Below are positions 53,959 through 64,000 of a stretch of DNA of 64,000 bases, piece after piece. Numbering within the stretch: position 1 is the stretch's first letter; each line of letters begins with the position of its first letter. The stretch comes from Lethocerus indicus (lineage: Eukaryota; Arthropoda; Insecta; Hemiptera; Belostomatidae). Location of the stretch: assembly GCA_019843655.1 (NCBI GenBank), contig JACDQD010000002.1, forward strand, positions 10,095,393 through 10,159,392, given 5' to 3'. The position numbers were made by a program, and so were the translations under genes. The notes under the pieces are model-generated. The model saw only the letters and a list, made by a program, of their open reading frames with translations, did not search any database and had not been told where the DNA came from.

Positions 53959-56900
53959 GTAAGTGAACCCTCTCAATTATATATACAACAAATTATTTAT
54001 CCGCTCTGACTAATCCATCTGAACTCAACCACCCGTCTGATGCCCGACCGATTGTTATTTTCCCCACGAGATCTGATCCATTTTAAAAGAACACTTATTG
54101 TTCGGGTAGGAGGGAGACGTAAAAGGGGCGCATTTTGGAAACATTTAGGCTACCGTTAAACACCCCGACTTCTTACATAATATTACCATTTTTAAAAACA
54201 TGAGTATAAATCAGATTTTTACGGGTTCGACTTCATTATGACGGTCGGATGCATAATGAACATCTCTGAATCTGTACTCCTTCTCTGAATTATTCATTTC
54301 AAAATTAACATAATTTTAAGATTATTTTCCTGAACGCTGATAAGAGCGATGAAATAATATTTTTTATTCATTACGGAATTAGCAGCTTCCCGGTATAAAT
54401 CCTTCCATTCCAAACTATCCCTCCATTCCAATCCCTTAATTCAACAACTTTCCACGCTTCACCTTCCCGAAAATCCCGTGCGTCGCCTAAAGCGGAAATG
54501 GCCACGCGATTTCCTTAAGACCAGAGTAAGGGCAGGAGCGGGAGTACCATCATTGGGTGGCTTCTCCTTCGAGAGTTCAGTGAGTGAGTGTCAAGTGAGA
54601 GCAGTGTCAATAGATACAATATAAAAAAAATTGCAGTCGAGAGAGAAAAAATATTCATTACGAAAAATAACTTGATATAATATATTTCATGAATTTTTAT
54701 AAGAATGTATAAATAATTTATAGTATCGCCTAACAGTCGTGAATTGTTTCCGAATCACGTAAAATTTGTTGACACATAAAACGACTTTTCATGTGAAAAT
54801 CAAACAACTTGTGGTGTTCTCGATTAGAATATTGAATGGCAAACATCCCTCAGATCTTATATTTTAAATACTATTCGGATCGTTTTATAACAAAAATTGG
54901 CAGAATATTTGTCTCGGAATTCTTGTTACTGCTTGTAGACAAAAAACTACAAGTGCCTATTAATATCATATTAAAACATAATATAACAAATTCATTCTAA
55001 CGAGTACACTGGAATTAGTGAACCGTTCTCTATTCTCGATTATCGGATGATATGCAGTTCTCCAGTGAAAAATATAAATTACGCTAATTATGTTTTGCTC
55101 ATGAAAAAGTCAGCTATAACCTCCTCGAGAAATCGAATTATTTATCTGTCTCATTGTCATGAGTCCGTTTAAAATACCCTTAACGAATTTGCCTTTTACG
55201 ATTACACACCAATCATAACATGAAGACAATTCTTATCGGTTTCGCCCCGGAATTTCGTCTAGGAGACCGTTTAACCCTTTCGCGGCGAACAGCGCCTATA
55301 GGCGCTCAGCTATAGATGCTCACTCTCAGCGAACAACGCCTTTAGGTGCTTAGCTATAGATGCTCACTCTCAGCGAACAGAGCCTATAGGCGCTCAGCTA
55401 TAGATGCTCAGTCTCAGCGAACAGCGACTATAGGCGCTCAGGCAGAGTTACCCGCTTCGAACGAACAGCGCCAGAAGGCGCTCATCCGGAGTCGCTTAGA
55501 GTGCAACTCATTTCTGAGCGCTCCGCCGCGAAAGGGTTAAAGATAGCATGAGATAAGTAAGAAAGAACACCTGTGTTTCTGTAAATATATTTACGTAATA
55601 AAATGAACTCTTGAAGTAAGGGAAATTAGTGATTCGCGGTTATTGAACCTTAAACAATTAAATTAATAAGAATTGGGATCGTTGGAAAAATAAAGTAAAA
55701 TTATTCGAAATTATGAATTCGAAACAATGAAAAATTAAAAGAAATTATAATTGTAATTTTAGAAAAGAAAAATATCAACAATTAACGCCTTGGGACATAA
55801 TATGGATTACTTATTTTGTTATTTAGAATTTCAAACGCGACCTTAACACAAACTGAATGTTGTAGTACAGATAACATTGGACAACTATCCGATAATTAAA
55901 AAATATCAGTTGAATAGAAAAAAATTTCATTCCCAAAATTCGTGAGGAGGGCCACTTAACGTCAAATTATATGAGGCCTGGATTTTTGCTCGAGTGCTCG
56001 TCCCACTCCCCTCTGGGTTAACGGCATTTAATGAGGGGGGGAGAGGCGTAGGTAGAGGATGCATTAGGAGATGTCGCCGGGGGTTAAATAGCAGCGGCCT
56101 GAGGTGTCGGTGATAACTAGGTGCTTATCGAAATTACCCATCTGGTTGGCTTTGGCACCCCCTCCCTCTAACCTCACTGCTTCAACTCAATTGGAAACCA
56201 GACCGCGTTTTCGCTTTCGGATCAATTGTAATTAACGCTTTTATAGTATGCACCCACGGCCATGCATTAAACCCTTGAGCCGGGCGCCCTATCAACCGTT
56301 TCGGTTTCTGGTAATGGCAGCCGAACGCTTGTCCCCTGCTCACCGATTTTCAGCAATTTTACAGGTGTCGTTAATTTTAATTCGATTACATCATACTCGT
56401 ATTCAATTATATGTTCCTAGTCTCATAATAGTACTTCTGGTTACCTTCAAATACGTACTTAAATGATTCGAGATTTTTTACCTTTGCTTTTAAAAAGCTC
56501 TTCGATGGTATTATTTTCATTAAAAGAAAGGCCGTAAATGCGGAGGAATTTAACTTAAAACATACACTGACATTATATTATACTGGATATTAAACTTATC
56601 GGCTGTTTAATTTTGTTAGGTTTACGTAACACGTTATTAATCATGAACGTAATATATGGTCAGTACGAATTATTTTAAATCTAAAAAGTTCAGTTTTACA
56701 AAAAAGGCAAAAGTTTACCTTACTGAATCCATCCTGTTTCGATTGGAGGGACAAAAAACTAGCAAACGTAGGTTGATACCGGGATAAAAAGATATTAATA
56801 TTTCATTGTGTGAGTGACTCATCTTGATTGTAGCAGCAGCAGGTCCTGCAATTCAGTTCGAAGCGCTGAGTTCGATCACCTGCCTACTCACATATCTTGA

Positions 56901-59534
56901 AGCATGCTATCCACCCGCTATGATTAATAGACCGTGGCGGGCTCGGCCGATTGACATGCAAATCATGATATCGCCTCTGGGAGTACCCCTATTTACCACA
57001 TTTACACGATTCTATATATATGCATATAAAACTGGTGTTTAAAAAGTACATATATAACATATATTTGTATAAAAGATCAATTAGCGTATTTAATACAAAT
57101 AATGTAAATTAATTTTATTTAATTCAAGTTTCAGACATTAAAATTTGAAAATCAGTAAACCTATATAATATATGCAATTTAAAAAGGCGTGGACATATTT
57201 CCTTTTAAAGAATATGTAAGGGAACGTTGAATGGGTAAAAAAATATATTACATTTTATACAATGAATCTTAGTCTAACTCCCGTATAATACAATTTTAAC
57301 AATTTTTAAGTATATTTTCGTTTCGTCCGTGTTTGATTGGTTGATCGTGAAGTAGTTAGTATATTTATAATAAATTTTAGTTTATCAAACCATTGAAAAC
57401 ATTAATTCTGACCTACCACCTTGTGGGATACTTTTAAATCTGAAGAGCAATAGTGCAACTGATAGAATACAAGAACTATATAAAATAAAATCGAAGGTTA
57501 ATTTCCTATTTCCATTGTTGCGGAGACGAGACTATAATTTATGTCACTAAATAAGTCACCGGCTTTTATTAAATCGTTTTAGAAAAATACGTAGTTTATT
57601 TAAACTCGATATAAATTATTTAATGTTGTCTGAGCGCGATGGGAGGGACTGGTTCATTTAAATGCGCCCTCTTGCCAACCAGAGGAAACACTTTGGAGGT
57701 TCTCCCAGGCCAATTTATTAGAGCCACTCGACATTTGTTTCTTAACTCTCTTCTGACATTTCTTCTCAGCCGGCTCTCCTGGCTCTCATTATTTTTCATT
57801 AAACAGTCGGTAGTCGCTCGTAAAACGCCTAGGGACCCTCCTAAAGCGTTTAGGGGCTCTTTCTGGCCTGTTCGAGGGCTTAACTTAAATGTTCCGGAAT
57901 TCTAGAAATTCACCGACCGATTAATAAGACATTAAACACCAAGGAAACTGTTAGGCGTCATATTCGCTTAACATACTGATTTCACGATATTATTACTAAA
58001 GTGACCGAACATTTGCAACTATGAAAGAATCATCTCCATGACTGCAATAGAAAAAAATTACAAAATTAAACAGCAATATAAATTTATAAGTAAGATTTCA
58101 ATGTAATTTCTCTCCAGATTTTACGTTTCTTTATGCACATAAGCAGTAATATAAAAATGTAACGTGTAACATAAGAACTATATTTAATTGTACGCAACAT
58201 GGTAAAAATTTTATCAAGTCCATCCTCTAAAATAAAATAACAGGTTTGAAATAACGGTAAGAAGTAAATGACGAAACAAAACCCTACACAAAATGAAGTT
58301 TCCAATAAATTATCGCTTTACCTGTTCAAATCGATTTATTTTGCATTAATATAAAGAAATATTAATTGACTAAAATTGGTCTCAAATATTTTACTATAGT
58401 GAAGTTATTACTCAAACTATAGCTAAATCAACTAAGCTCAGGCATCAAACTTAGCTGCCGGAAGCGTTTAAAGGTTAATCAACGCCCAATATAATATCTG
58501 AAACATTGAGTTCCCACTAATTCTTGTCCTGTAATTAACTGATCATCAGTGCAAACTTAGCAATCAATATTTGCAATAAATTAGCTTTGACTGCTCCCCG
58601 GTATTAAAATATACCCTTCAGTTACATTAAGTTTCTTTCTAATATCGATCGGCTGGTTCGAAATATTCAGTTACTTTGCAATGCTTAGCGTTTTTTGCCT
58701 AAAAGGTTTGCCTCGGGGATCGAGTTCTCTTTCAATAAACCCCTAAAAGGGGATGAGACATTTTTATTCTGTTTGCTTGAAACACTCGTTACGAATTCTT
58801 TCATGGGATGCGAAAGGCGGTTATTTTAAAGGAGGTAAAATAATAATTCCCTCGATCGAAGTCGAGCCAAATTCAAAATAATCGTCCAGGCTATAGTCTA
58901 CGAGTATCTTATTGGTTACTTTGTTGAAGTAAACGATTTACTACGATTTTATTTATTTATTATATTAAATATATAACTTTAAGGATGCTCTATGATCGGG
59001 TCTGTGGTCCATTTATTCCGCGCCCTTGGGTTTCCCATCACATAAATCATATACAAATACTGCTTAAGACGATGGGTCCGCATAGAAGGCTCATTACTGT
59101 AACATTTCACCTTGACCATTATAAATTGTCCCTTACGGGAGGGTTTTCATACCACAGCTAACAGCCCGTTACGCTAGCTTAGCTGAAGTTATATAGTATT
59201 GCATAAACACATATGGTCATGGCTAATACATTATACTTAACTTACTGGAACCAAAAATTTAAAGGCCTTCAGTGAAACAGGGTGCCCAATTGGTATTACG
59301 TTGACCTTTCGGTATAATTCAGTTTACGTGTTACGCTTCTAACTCGGTTTACTAATCTTCGGTTGGCTGTTAACAGGTGTGAGGGACCTGTACGAGATGC
59401 TGGTTCAGAGGGAAGCTCTAGCCGACGGTTTGGCCCATCAGGTTGTCCGCAAGAACAACAACCGCTCTCCACAGGTCAGGCTCCGTTTCGGCCGCAGGTC
59501 GGACCCCTACATGTACCAGGTAAATTCAAACTGA
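53856..59534 (+). CDS. sNPF: Short neuropeptide F precursor (two coding exons: 53856-53958 and 59377-59534)
   Basis: Encodes the secreted precursor of short neuropeptide F, an arthropod neurohormone that signals through a G-protein-coupled receptor in feeding and growth control (family knowledge). Joining 53856-53958 (phase 1 donor, A|GTAAGT) to 59377 gives an open frame. Residues 1-27 form a signal peptide with hydrophobic core ISMYIVLCLALVM and a TSA|P cleavage site. Residues 28-58 are a spacer containing DSVRDLYEMLVQRE. Arg59-Lys60 is a dibasic site, residues 61-72 (NNNRSPQVRLRF) the peptide, Gly73 the amide donor, Arg74-Arg75 the second cleavage site, followed by SDPYMYQ. Cleavage after Arg64 would give SPQVRLRF-amide. 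The third core residue from the end set is Val where most insects have Leu. Frame continues past the donor at 59519/59520 as VNSN and stops at 59532-59534, giving 86 residues; if that donor is used, the C-terminus lies in an exon not recognised. Identification is firm, the 3' end is not. Confidence 0.9.
55271..55540. mobile_element. piggyBac-like MITE, 270 bp, with internal tandem array
   Basis: The ends are perfect 17-bp inverted repeats, TTAACCCTTTCGCGGCG at 55271-55287 and its reverse complement at 55524-55540, each including a TTAA. TTAA target sites and CCCTTT-type termini are hallmarks of the piggyBac superfamily. Only 270 bp long, with no transposase, it would depend on an autonomous relative. 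Nearly the whole interior is a tandem array. It is distinctly GC-rich compared with the intron around it. A 64-codon frame across it (55346-55540) follows the repeats and is not a gene. Confidence 0.8.
55285..55504. repeat. Five tandem 44-bp units with palindromic cores
   Basis: Units start at 55285, 55329, 55373, 55417 and 55461, each opening (G/A)CGAACA. The first unit holds the perfect 14-bp palindrome GCGCCTATAGGCGC; the others keep it with one to several changes (for example AACGCCTTTAGGTGCT in unit 2 and GCGCCAGAAGGCGC in unit 5). Units 1-3 share AGCTATAGATGCTCA; units 4 and 5 diverge in the second half. The last unit runs up to the right terminal repeat region. Confidence 0.9.
59377..59519 (+). 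other. sNPF: sNPF second coding exon (spacer and mature peptide)
   Basis: Acceptor TTAACAG at 59370-59376; the first two bases complete Ser35. The mature peptide is encoded at 59454-59489 and the amide-donor Gly at 59490-59492. The exon ends at a codon boundary (CAG|GTAAAT), so splicing here would be phase 0. GC content is high compared with the flanks, as expected of a constrained exon. Confidence 0.9.
59454..59489 (+). other. sNPF: Mature sNPF peptide NNNRSPQVRLRF-amide
   Basis: Twelve residues between Arg-Lys (59448-59453) and Gly-Arg-Arg (59490-59498). The RLRF-amide end is the receptor-binding signature of the family. There is only one copy in the precursor part seen here, as in many non-dipteran insects; flies carry several. 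Confidence 0.88.
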
Positions 59535-59553
59535 ATCAACGTCAAATATGACC

Positions 59554-59559
59554 AATAAA
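59554..59559 (+). terminator. Candidate polyadenylation signal AATAAA
   Basis: AATAAA lies 20 bp after the in-frame TGA at 59532-59534, followed by TACATCCAATATCC and a T/G-containing stretch near 59580-59600 that could serve as the downstream element. This would give a very short 3' UTR and a transcript ending about 59575. In AT-rich DNA the hexamer is common by chance. Confidence 0.4.
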
Positions 59560-60200
59560 ATACATCCAATATCCTTGCTTAATACTTGTAATGTTCATCG
59601 TCCATTAATCACAATTTCGCTGTTCAGCTTTTTATTGATGCAGTATTACGTACATTTCAGTTAATCCACAAACAATAAAGCTTATATAATTTAAGGCGTT
59701 TATAACGCCTTACTCAGAAATGGATAAAATATGTCTTGCGAATCGGTAAATTTTTCTTCGTAAACAAAAAAGGTTCCTTAAGTCAGAAAATGTAGGAAAC
59801 ACGGGATTTAAGGTAGATATCTTAAATACCAGTTTTGTACTACGATGCAGTGAAAACAAATAAATACTGACTGCTATCTCGAGGGTGCCCTGGAGGGTAC
59901 CATGGCTATTGCAATTTTCTAACCTACAGGACCTACAGGAGGTAATGTTAGTAGCACTGATGAAACACTTCCCCCACCAGGATACTTTATCGGCAACTAA
60001 TATTCGCTTTACAATTACTGACGAAATGTCAATGACGAGTAGCTAAAAGCTAACAAGCTTAGGACCGCGTAGACTGATCCATACAAATAATTGCAAGTTA
60101 ATTAATAATACAAATTAACTCGCGGGTAAATATTTCTTTGTCAATTATTTACATTTTGTTGCACTCAGATGTATCAAAAAAGTAGACTAAATATAAATGA
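59560..60200 (+). other. sNPF 3' flank or intron 3; nothing supported
   Basis: AT-rich DNA in which I found no further sNPF-like peptide, RRSDP-type motif or recognisable exon. Confidence 0.4.
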
Positions 60201-60220
60201 GCGGTATACTATTATACCGC
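60201..60220. repeat. Short hairpin GCGGTATA-4-TATACCGC
   Basis: A perfect 8-bp stem with a four-base CTAT loop in AT-rich sequence. No T-tract or other terminator context is present. Confidence 0.6.
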
Positions 60221-61822
60221 TATTATACTAATAAACGATACTAATATATGGTAGTAATTTACAATAGCGTCAATGCGATATTGATAATGGGAATATTGAT
60301 CATTTCATTTCACGTTATAATTAGAACATATGTCAGAAAAGTGTGTTTACAAGATTTATTAACTTTTATATTGAGATATAGCACCGGGTTTTGCCCAGAG
60401 TTGAACACGTGCAACGGACGACCAGTGAAGAACGCAGATGTAAATCATATTCGGTTTCCAGGTTAACACACGGGAAATTTCCCGGATATAATATTTCAGC
60501 TTGAAATTATTAATTACTATTATCATAAAAAATTAGTCCGACATTATTTCCATCCTCACTTGGAGCCATCAAATTGAATACGATTCTTAAAAATCGTTCC
60601 TATAATGTACTAGCGTATATACTTTTATATTTCAAAACTCGAGGAACAATATATAGACATTATAGAATAGATACATTATAGAATCAAGACATATCTCTAA
60701 TACCTGAGCTTTATTACTTTAAAAAATATCATTTAAATGGAATTCATTAACTGACAAACAAGTTTGAGTATATACAGTAACATATTCCGTACTCCAGTTT
60801 TATAAATCGTCCCTGTGCATTGTTCATTTTTAAGTTGGGGGTTAAAGACTGGCCCATTCTTGACTGAATAACATAAAAGATTCGGGTAGTGAGTACATTT
60901 CGAACTAGTATCAAATTAGTAAGTGAAATTCCTCATAACAAGAGATATTATTTATCCGTTATCATAACCGATTATCCATTGAGACGTTATTCCGGCACCC
61001 ATTGGATGATCGGTGGTGTGCTAACTAGTCACCGGGGATTTAGCAGTTAAAAGGGAAACCTCTTGTTCCGGGTAAACAAAATAACAAGAATATTCTTAAG
61101 AACACTGGACTGATGCAAATGGGCGAAGCTGAATCCACAGTAAACGATAATGAACGAATATGCGCAAAACTGTGGTTCATTTCGAGAAAAACAATATTAT
61201 CGCGAGACGGCTAAAATAATTTATATAATACAAAAAACTATAACAATCGGAATATTGATTTCATTTAGTAAACACGTTAATTATCATAGTATAAGAAAGA
61301 ATTCCAGTCTCGTTCAACGGATATAGAAACATAAAGACACAATTTAAATTATTGATGCGTGATTTAAATACTATTGATATGGACGGGATAAGATTATTTT
61401 CAACGTAATTAACGAGACGATAAATAATCTATCCAAATTTAAATAAATATGATACATGAAAAATATGAATTATATCATGTAATCACATCATCGTCTTATT
61501 TTGTGACAGTTAACTTAGTCATCGTCTATAACACTAAAATTGATTGACTGCCGGTTGTCATTGCTGAAATGCATATTAATACAACGGCTAGGACAAACGT
61601 AAATATATAGTATTGTAAACCGTTCTAAGAAACAGTTATTTTATTATTTAATATATTAAATTACTTATGCCAAAATATATCACTATAAATCAAACTGAGA
61701 CGCTAGTAGAAATACTAAATAATTGAATATTCAATATTTCAAAAAGAATAATAATTTAGTGTACGTTTGAGTACAAAATTATAATTTAATTCATATCAGT
61801 GAAGCGCATAACAGGTCAAAAG
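60221..61822 (+). other. Stretch without supported features
   Basis: Very AT-rich. A 72-codon frame at 60248-60466 has a hydrophobic N-terminal half but no known family and is left out. Confidence 0.4.
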
Positions 61823-61844
61823 TCACCTATTGCGCAATAGGTGA
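61823..61844. repeat. Perfect 22-bp palindrome
   Basis: The half-site TCACCTATTGC is followed directly by its exact reverse complement, with no spacer. Just downstream, ATGAAGTTCA occurs at 61848-61857 and 61864-61873. Such a palindrome could bind a dimeric regulator or be a relic of a transposon end; nothing here decides. Confidence 0.7.
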
Positions 61845-63389
61845 ACAATGAAGTTCACTACAAATGAAGTTCAATCAATCAATCATATCAATGGTAAAAA
61901 AAGGCCATTTGTTATTGAAATACAATCATTCAAATCAATTGCTTATTACTTTAATATTTAACTTTTCTTGGCTAGATTAAGCTTTTATTTGTTTCTAAGT
62001 AGACTGTTTCAGGAATATTAACGACAGATTCCTTACAAATTATAGGTGCGACATAGAATTTCAGATTAAATTATCGTAACTAAAAATGTAACCCCCTTTT
62101 CCTATGCCGTTCAAGGTAGAAGGGGCAGGGGAATTTAAATTGTACGCAGTTCGTCCTCTCGTAGTGTATTCAGTTCCAATTATATGTGTTGAGATGGGAT
62201 ATTTCCCTGAGGAGGGAACATCAACAAGTGAATGAAATTGTCGCTTCCTCCAGCACGTGTGAAAAGGTTTTTCATATTACCAAAAGGACGGTTCCCGATA
62301 TTCCCGGGTTTCCAACTCTCGGCATCTTATTTCAAAGACATTTCGACGGCTGTAATATCCACAACTTTTTTCTCTCAACCCAAAAAGAATATATCCTCCT
62401 GGATATTAAAAATGCCCATCCTCCTAACCTCCTGAACCACACAAAAATCATACATTTCTCAGGAATCCAATGAGAAAAAATTACGTATTGTACTTTATGA
62501 ATCTGTAGAAAATTTAATCCGCTCCACAAATTCAAACATGTTCAAATTTAACCATGAACTCCTTAAAGTATGAATTCTTTATTTATGGAGCGTTCAAAAA
62601 GTGCCCGATAAATTACCCTCCCCCACCCCGATTGTCGTTTTTGTAGTCCTCTTTGGTGCATTCTCAAGTTTATGGCCGTTTCAATTAATTAATTAATTTT
62701 CAACTTAGAGCGTTTTGTCTACAAATAATAACCAATTTTTGGGCACTTTTTTGGGCATATTTGTTTCTGCTTGTTAATATACACTAACTCCTTAAAAAAT
62801 TAATATTAGCGAGAAAAACTTGTAATTTTTTACCTCAAAACTCTCATATAAGCGTTTACAGAGTACATAGGAAGGATCATTAAATGGAATGAACTCAGTT
62901 TATCATTAACAAGGCACGTACTGATTAATTCAACTTAAATGGAAACACTGTTACGCGATTGAAGTATCTTTTAGGACTACTATAATAGATTAAACTAGGA
63001 CTAGTATAATATTAAAAGAACAAGATCAGGGAAGAATTATAAAATGATGATTGATGCAATAGTTATATTTCATATTTAAAAACTGTAATTTCAACTCGGT
63101 CGTCACGTACTGACCGTGAACAACATCTGAACCACAAACAAAAAATATTTGGTTTATACACGTTATTGTGCAACAGCTAATTGAAACAAGAAAACCAGCT
63201 AAAATTAAAATCAGATTCAAACGTTCCAAATAGACCAAATAATATTTCAAATGAGGTTTCAAAATAAAAGCACACAATTCATGATCTATTGACTGTTCAT
63301 TGTTGGAGTATGCCGAACGTTTCATTTATAGGGTGTACATGATACTAATGAAACTATTTTTTCACTGTAAGTACACTCTGGTACTATGC
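61845..63389 (+). other. Stretch without a supported gene
   Basis: Frames of 95 (62186-62473, +) and 99 (63026-63325, -) codons are unrecognised. An 11-bp inverted repeat AAAAAGTGCCC (62596-62606) / GGGCACTTTTT (62741-62751) could be the ends of a 156-bp MITE, but no target duplication was found. Confidence 0.4.
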
Positions 63390-63458
63390 TGTCTCCATTC
63401 GTTTGTTTCCTCTTATGATATACCGGTTTCAGCATCGCGTCATCCATCGTCAGTTGCA
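63390..63458 (-). mobile_element. Divergent fragment of the SINE-like family
   Basis: TATACCGGTTTCAGCATCGC and CATCGTCAGTTGC align with the family's reverse-complement core (AGACCGGTTTCGGCCACTCGC, then CATCTTCAGTAGC). Divergence is high, so this is an old copy. Confidence 0.45.
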
Positions 63459-64000
63459 ATACATTAGTAATAAAGCGAGGAATTGACACGTTCCGGCATT
63501 GTGCCAGTATTATCTCACACTGTGGTAATATTGGTTAGCCATAGACCTTCTATTCCTTTTTAGAATTGTCTGTAATCTACCCCGGCCTTTCTCTTGGATT
63601 GAATCAATTCATGCAAACATTTCAACGAATACCTCGATATTTTTATTTTTTCTCCTATACTATATCGGGTTCGCTTTGTTTAAGGAGCCAATTTCAATTC
63701 TCATCACGCCACATTATAACGATCGCGGTTGTTCGGAAAGACCGGAAAGGGGTACAAAATGGAAAGAAAAAATTTCCCAGGAGAGTCAGGTAAGAAAGAA
63801 GGACTGAATGACAGACCTCCAAATGGTCTTCTGTATTTGTCCGCCTACCAATCGCGTTTCATTTCAACCACTCATATATCAATAATATGCTTCAATAGTT
63901 TAACCCGGTTCACCTGTTATCGGAGGGATTTCTTCTCCTCCTTCTTCGTCCGGGAGGAGTAACTTCATCTGGGAATCGATGACGCAGACAGGTAAAGGCG

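Larger units (their letters stand above)
53959..59376 (+). other. sNPF intron 2 (5418 bp)
   Basis: Starts GTAAGTG and ends TTAACAG. A TACTAAT branch-point-like word is at 59350-59356. The intron separates the signal peptide from the peptide-bearing exon, in phase 1. It contains the TTAA-flanked MITE at 55271-55540 and GC-richer patches at about 54400-54560 and 55970-56340. No nested gene is supported. Confidence 0.8.

Noticed and set aside
62186..62300. Frame beginning LRWD... considered as a downstream sNPF exon
   Set aside because: No Gly-Arg-Arg amidation site, no sNPF-like core, and no convincing phase 0 acceptor.

Overview
The window is nuclear DNA from an insect. It is AT-rich, gene-poor, full of microsatellites and degraded transposable elements, and its one recognisable gene has canonical GT-AG introns. 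That gene is short neuropeptide F (sNPF) on the + strand, identified from an encoded peptide ending SPQVRLRF-Gly-Arg-Arg-Ser-Asp-Pro. The spacer residues of the precursor suggest a hemipteran-like or other non-fly insect, but I cannot name the species.

Layout. Positions 1-8270 are intergenic and carry two copies of a SINE-like repeat (402-747 and 4582-4749), each with 12-bp flanking direct repeats, plus a TA microsatellite. At 8270-8640 a GC-rich block holds a good core promoter (TATA box 8494-8503, initiator-like TCA at 8521-8523) and a probable non-coding first exon ending in a clean donor at 8630/8631. If this is the sNPF promoter, intron 1 is about 45.2 kb (8631-53853). That interval has no gene I can support. 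It holds a (CT)34 tract, scattered GC-rich islands, repeat fragments, an inverted pair of CA/TA microsatellites, a jockey-type LINE remnant on the - strand (40754-42545), a TTAA-flanked piggyBac-like MITE (48861-49421) and a further SINE-like copy (about 51205-51405). The first coding exon (signal peptide) is 53856-53958. Intron 2 (53959-59376) contains a second TTAA-flanked MITE whose interior is five tandem 44-bp units, most with a GCGCC/GGCGC palindromic core. The second coding exon, 59377-59519, encodes the rest of the precursor. An in-frame stop follows 13 bp past its donor, with AATAAA 20 bp further on, so either an 86-residue precursor ends there or the message is spliced to an exon I could not recognise. 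The remaining 4.4 kb is intron or 3' flank with hairpins and a divergent repeat copy.

Function. The precursor enters the secretory pathway, is cut at Lys-Arg-type dibasic sites, and its Gly is converted to a C-terminal amide, giving one amidated peptide that would act on a G-protein-coupled sNPF receptor. No operon, CRISPR array, rRNA or convincing tRNA was seen. I did not find an undescribed multi-gene system. The more unusual items are the Val-for-Leu change in the peptide core, the possible short 3' end, the very long first intron and the two MITEs.
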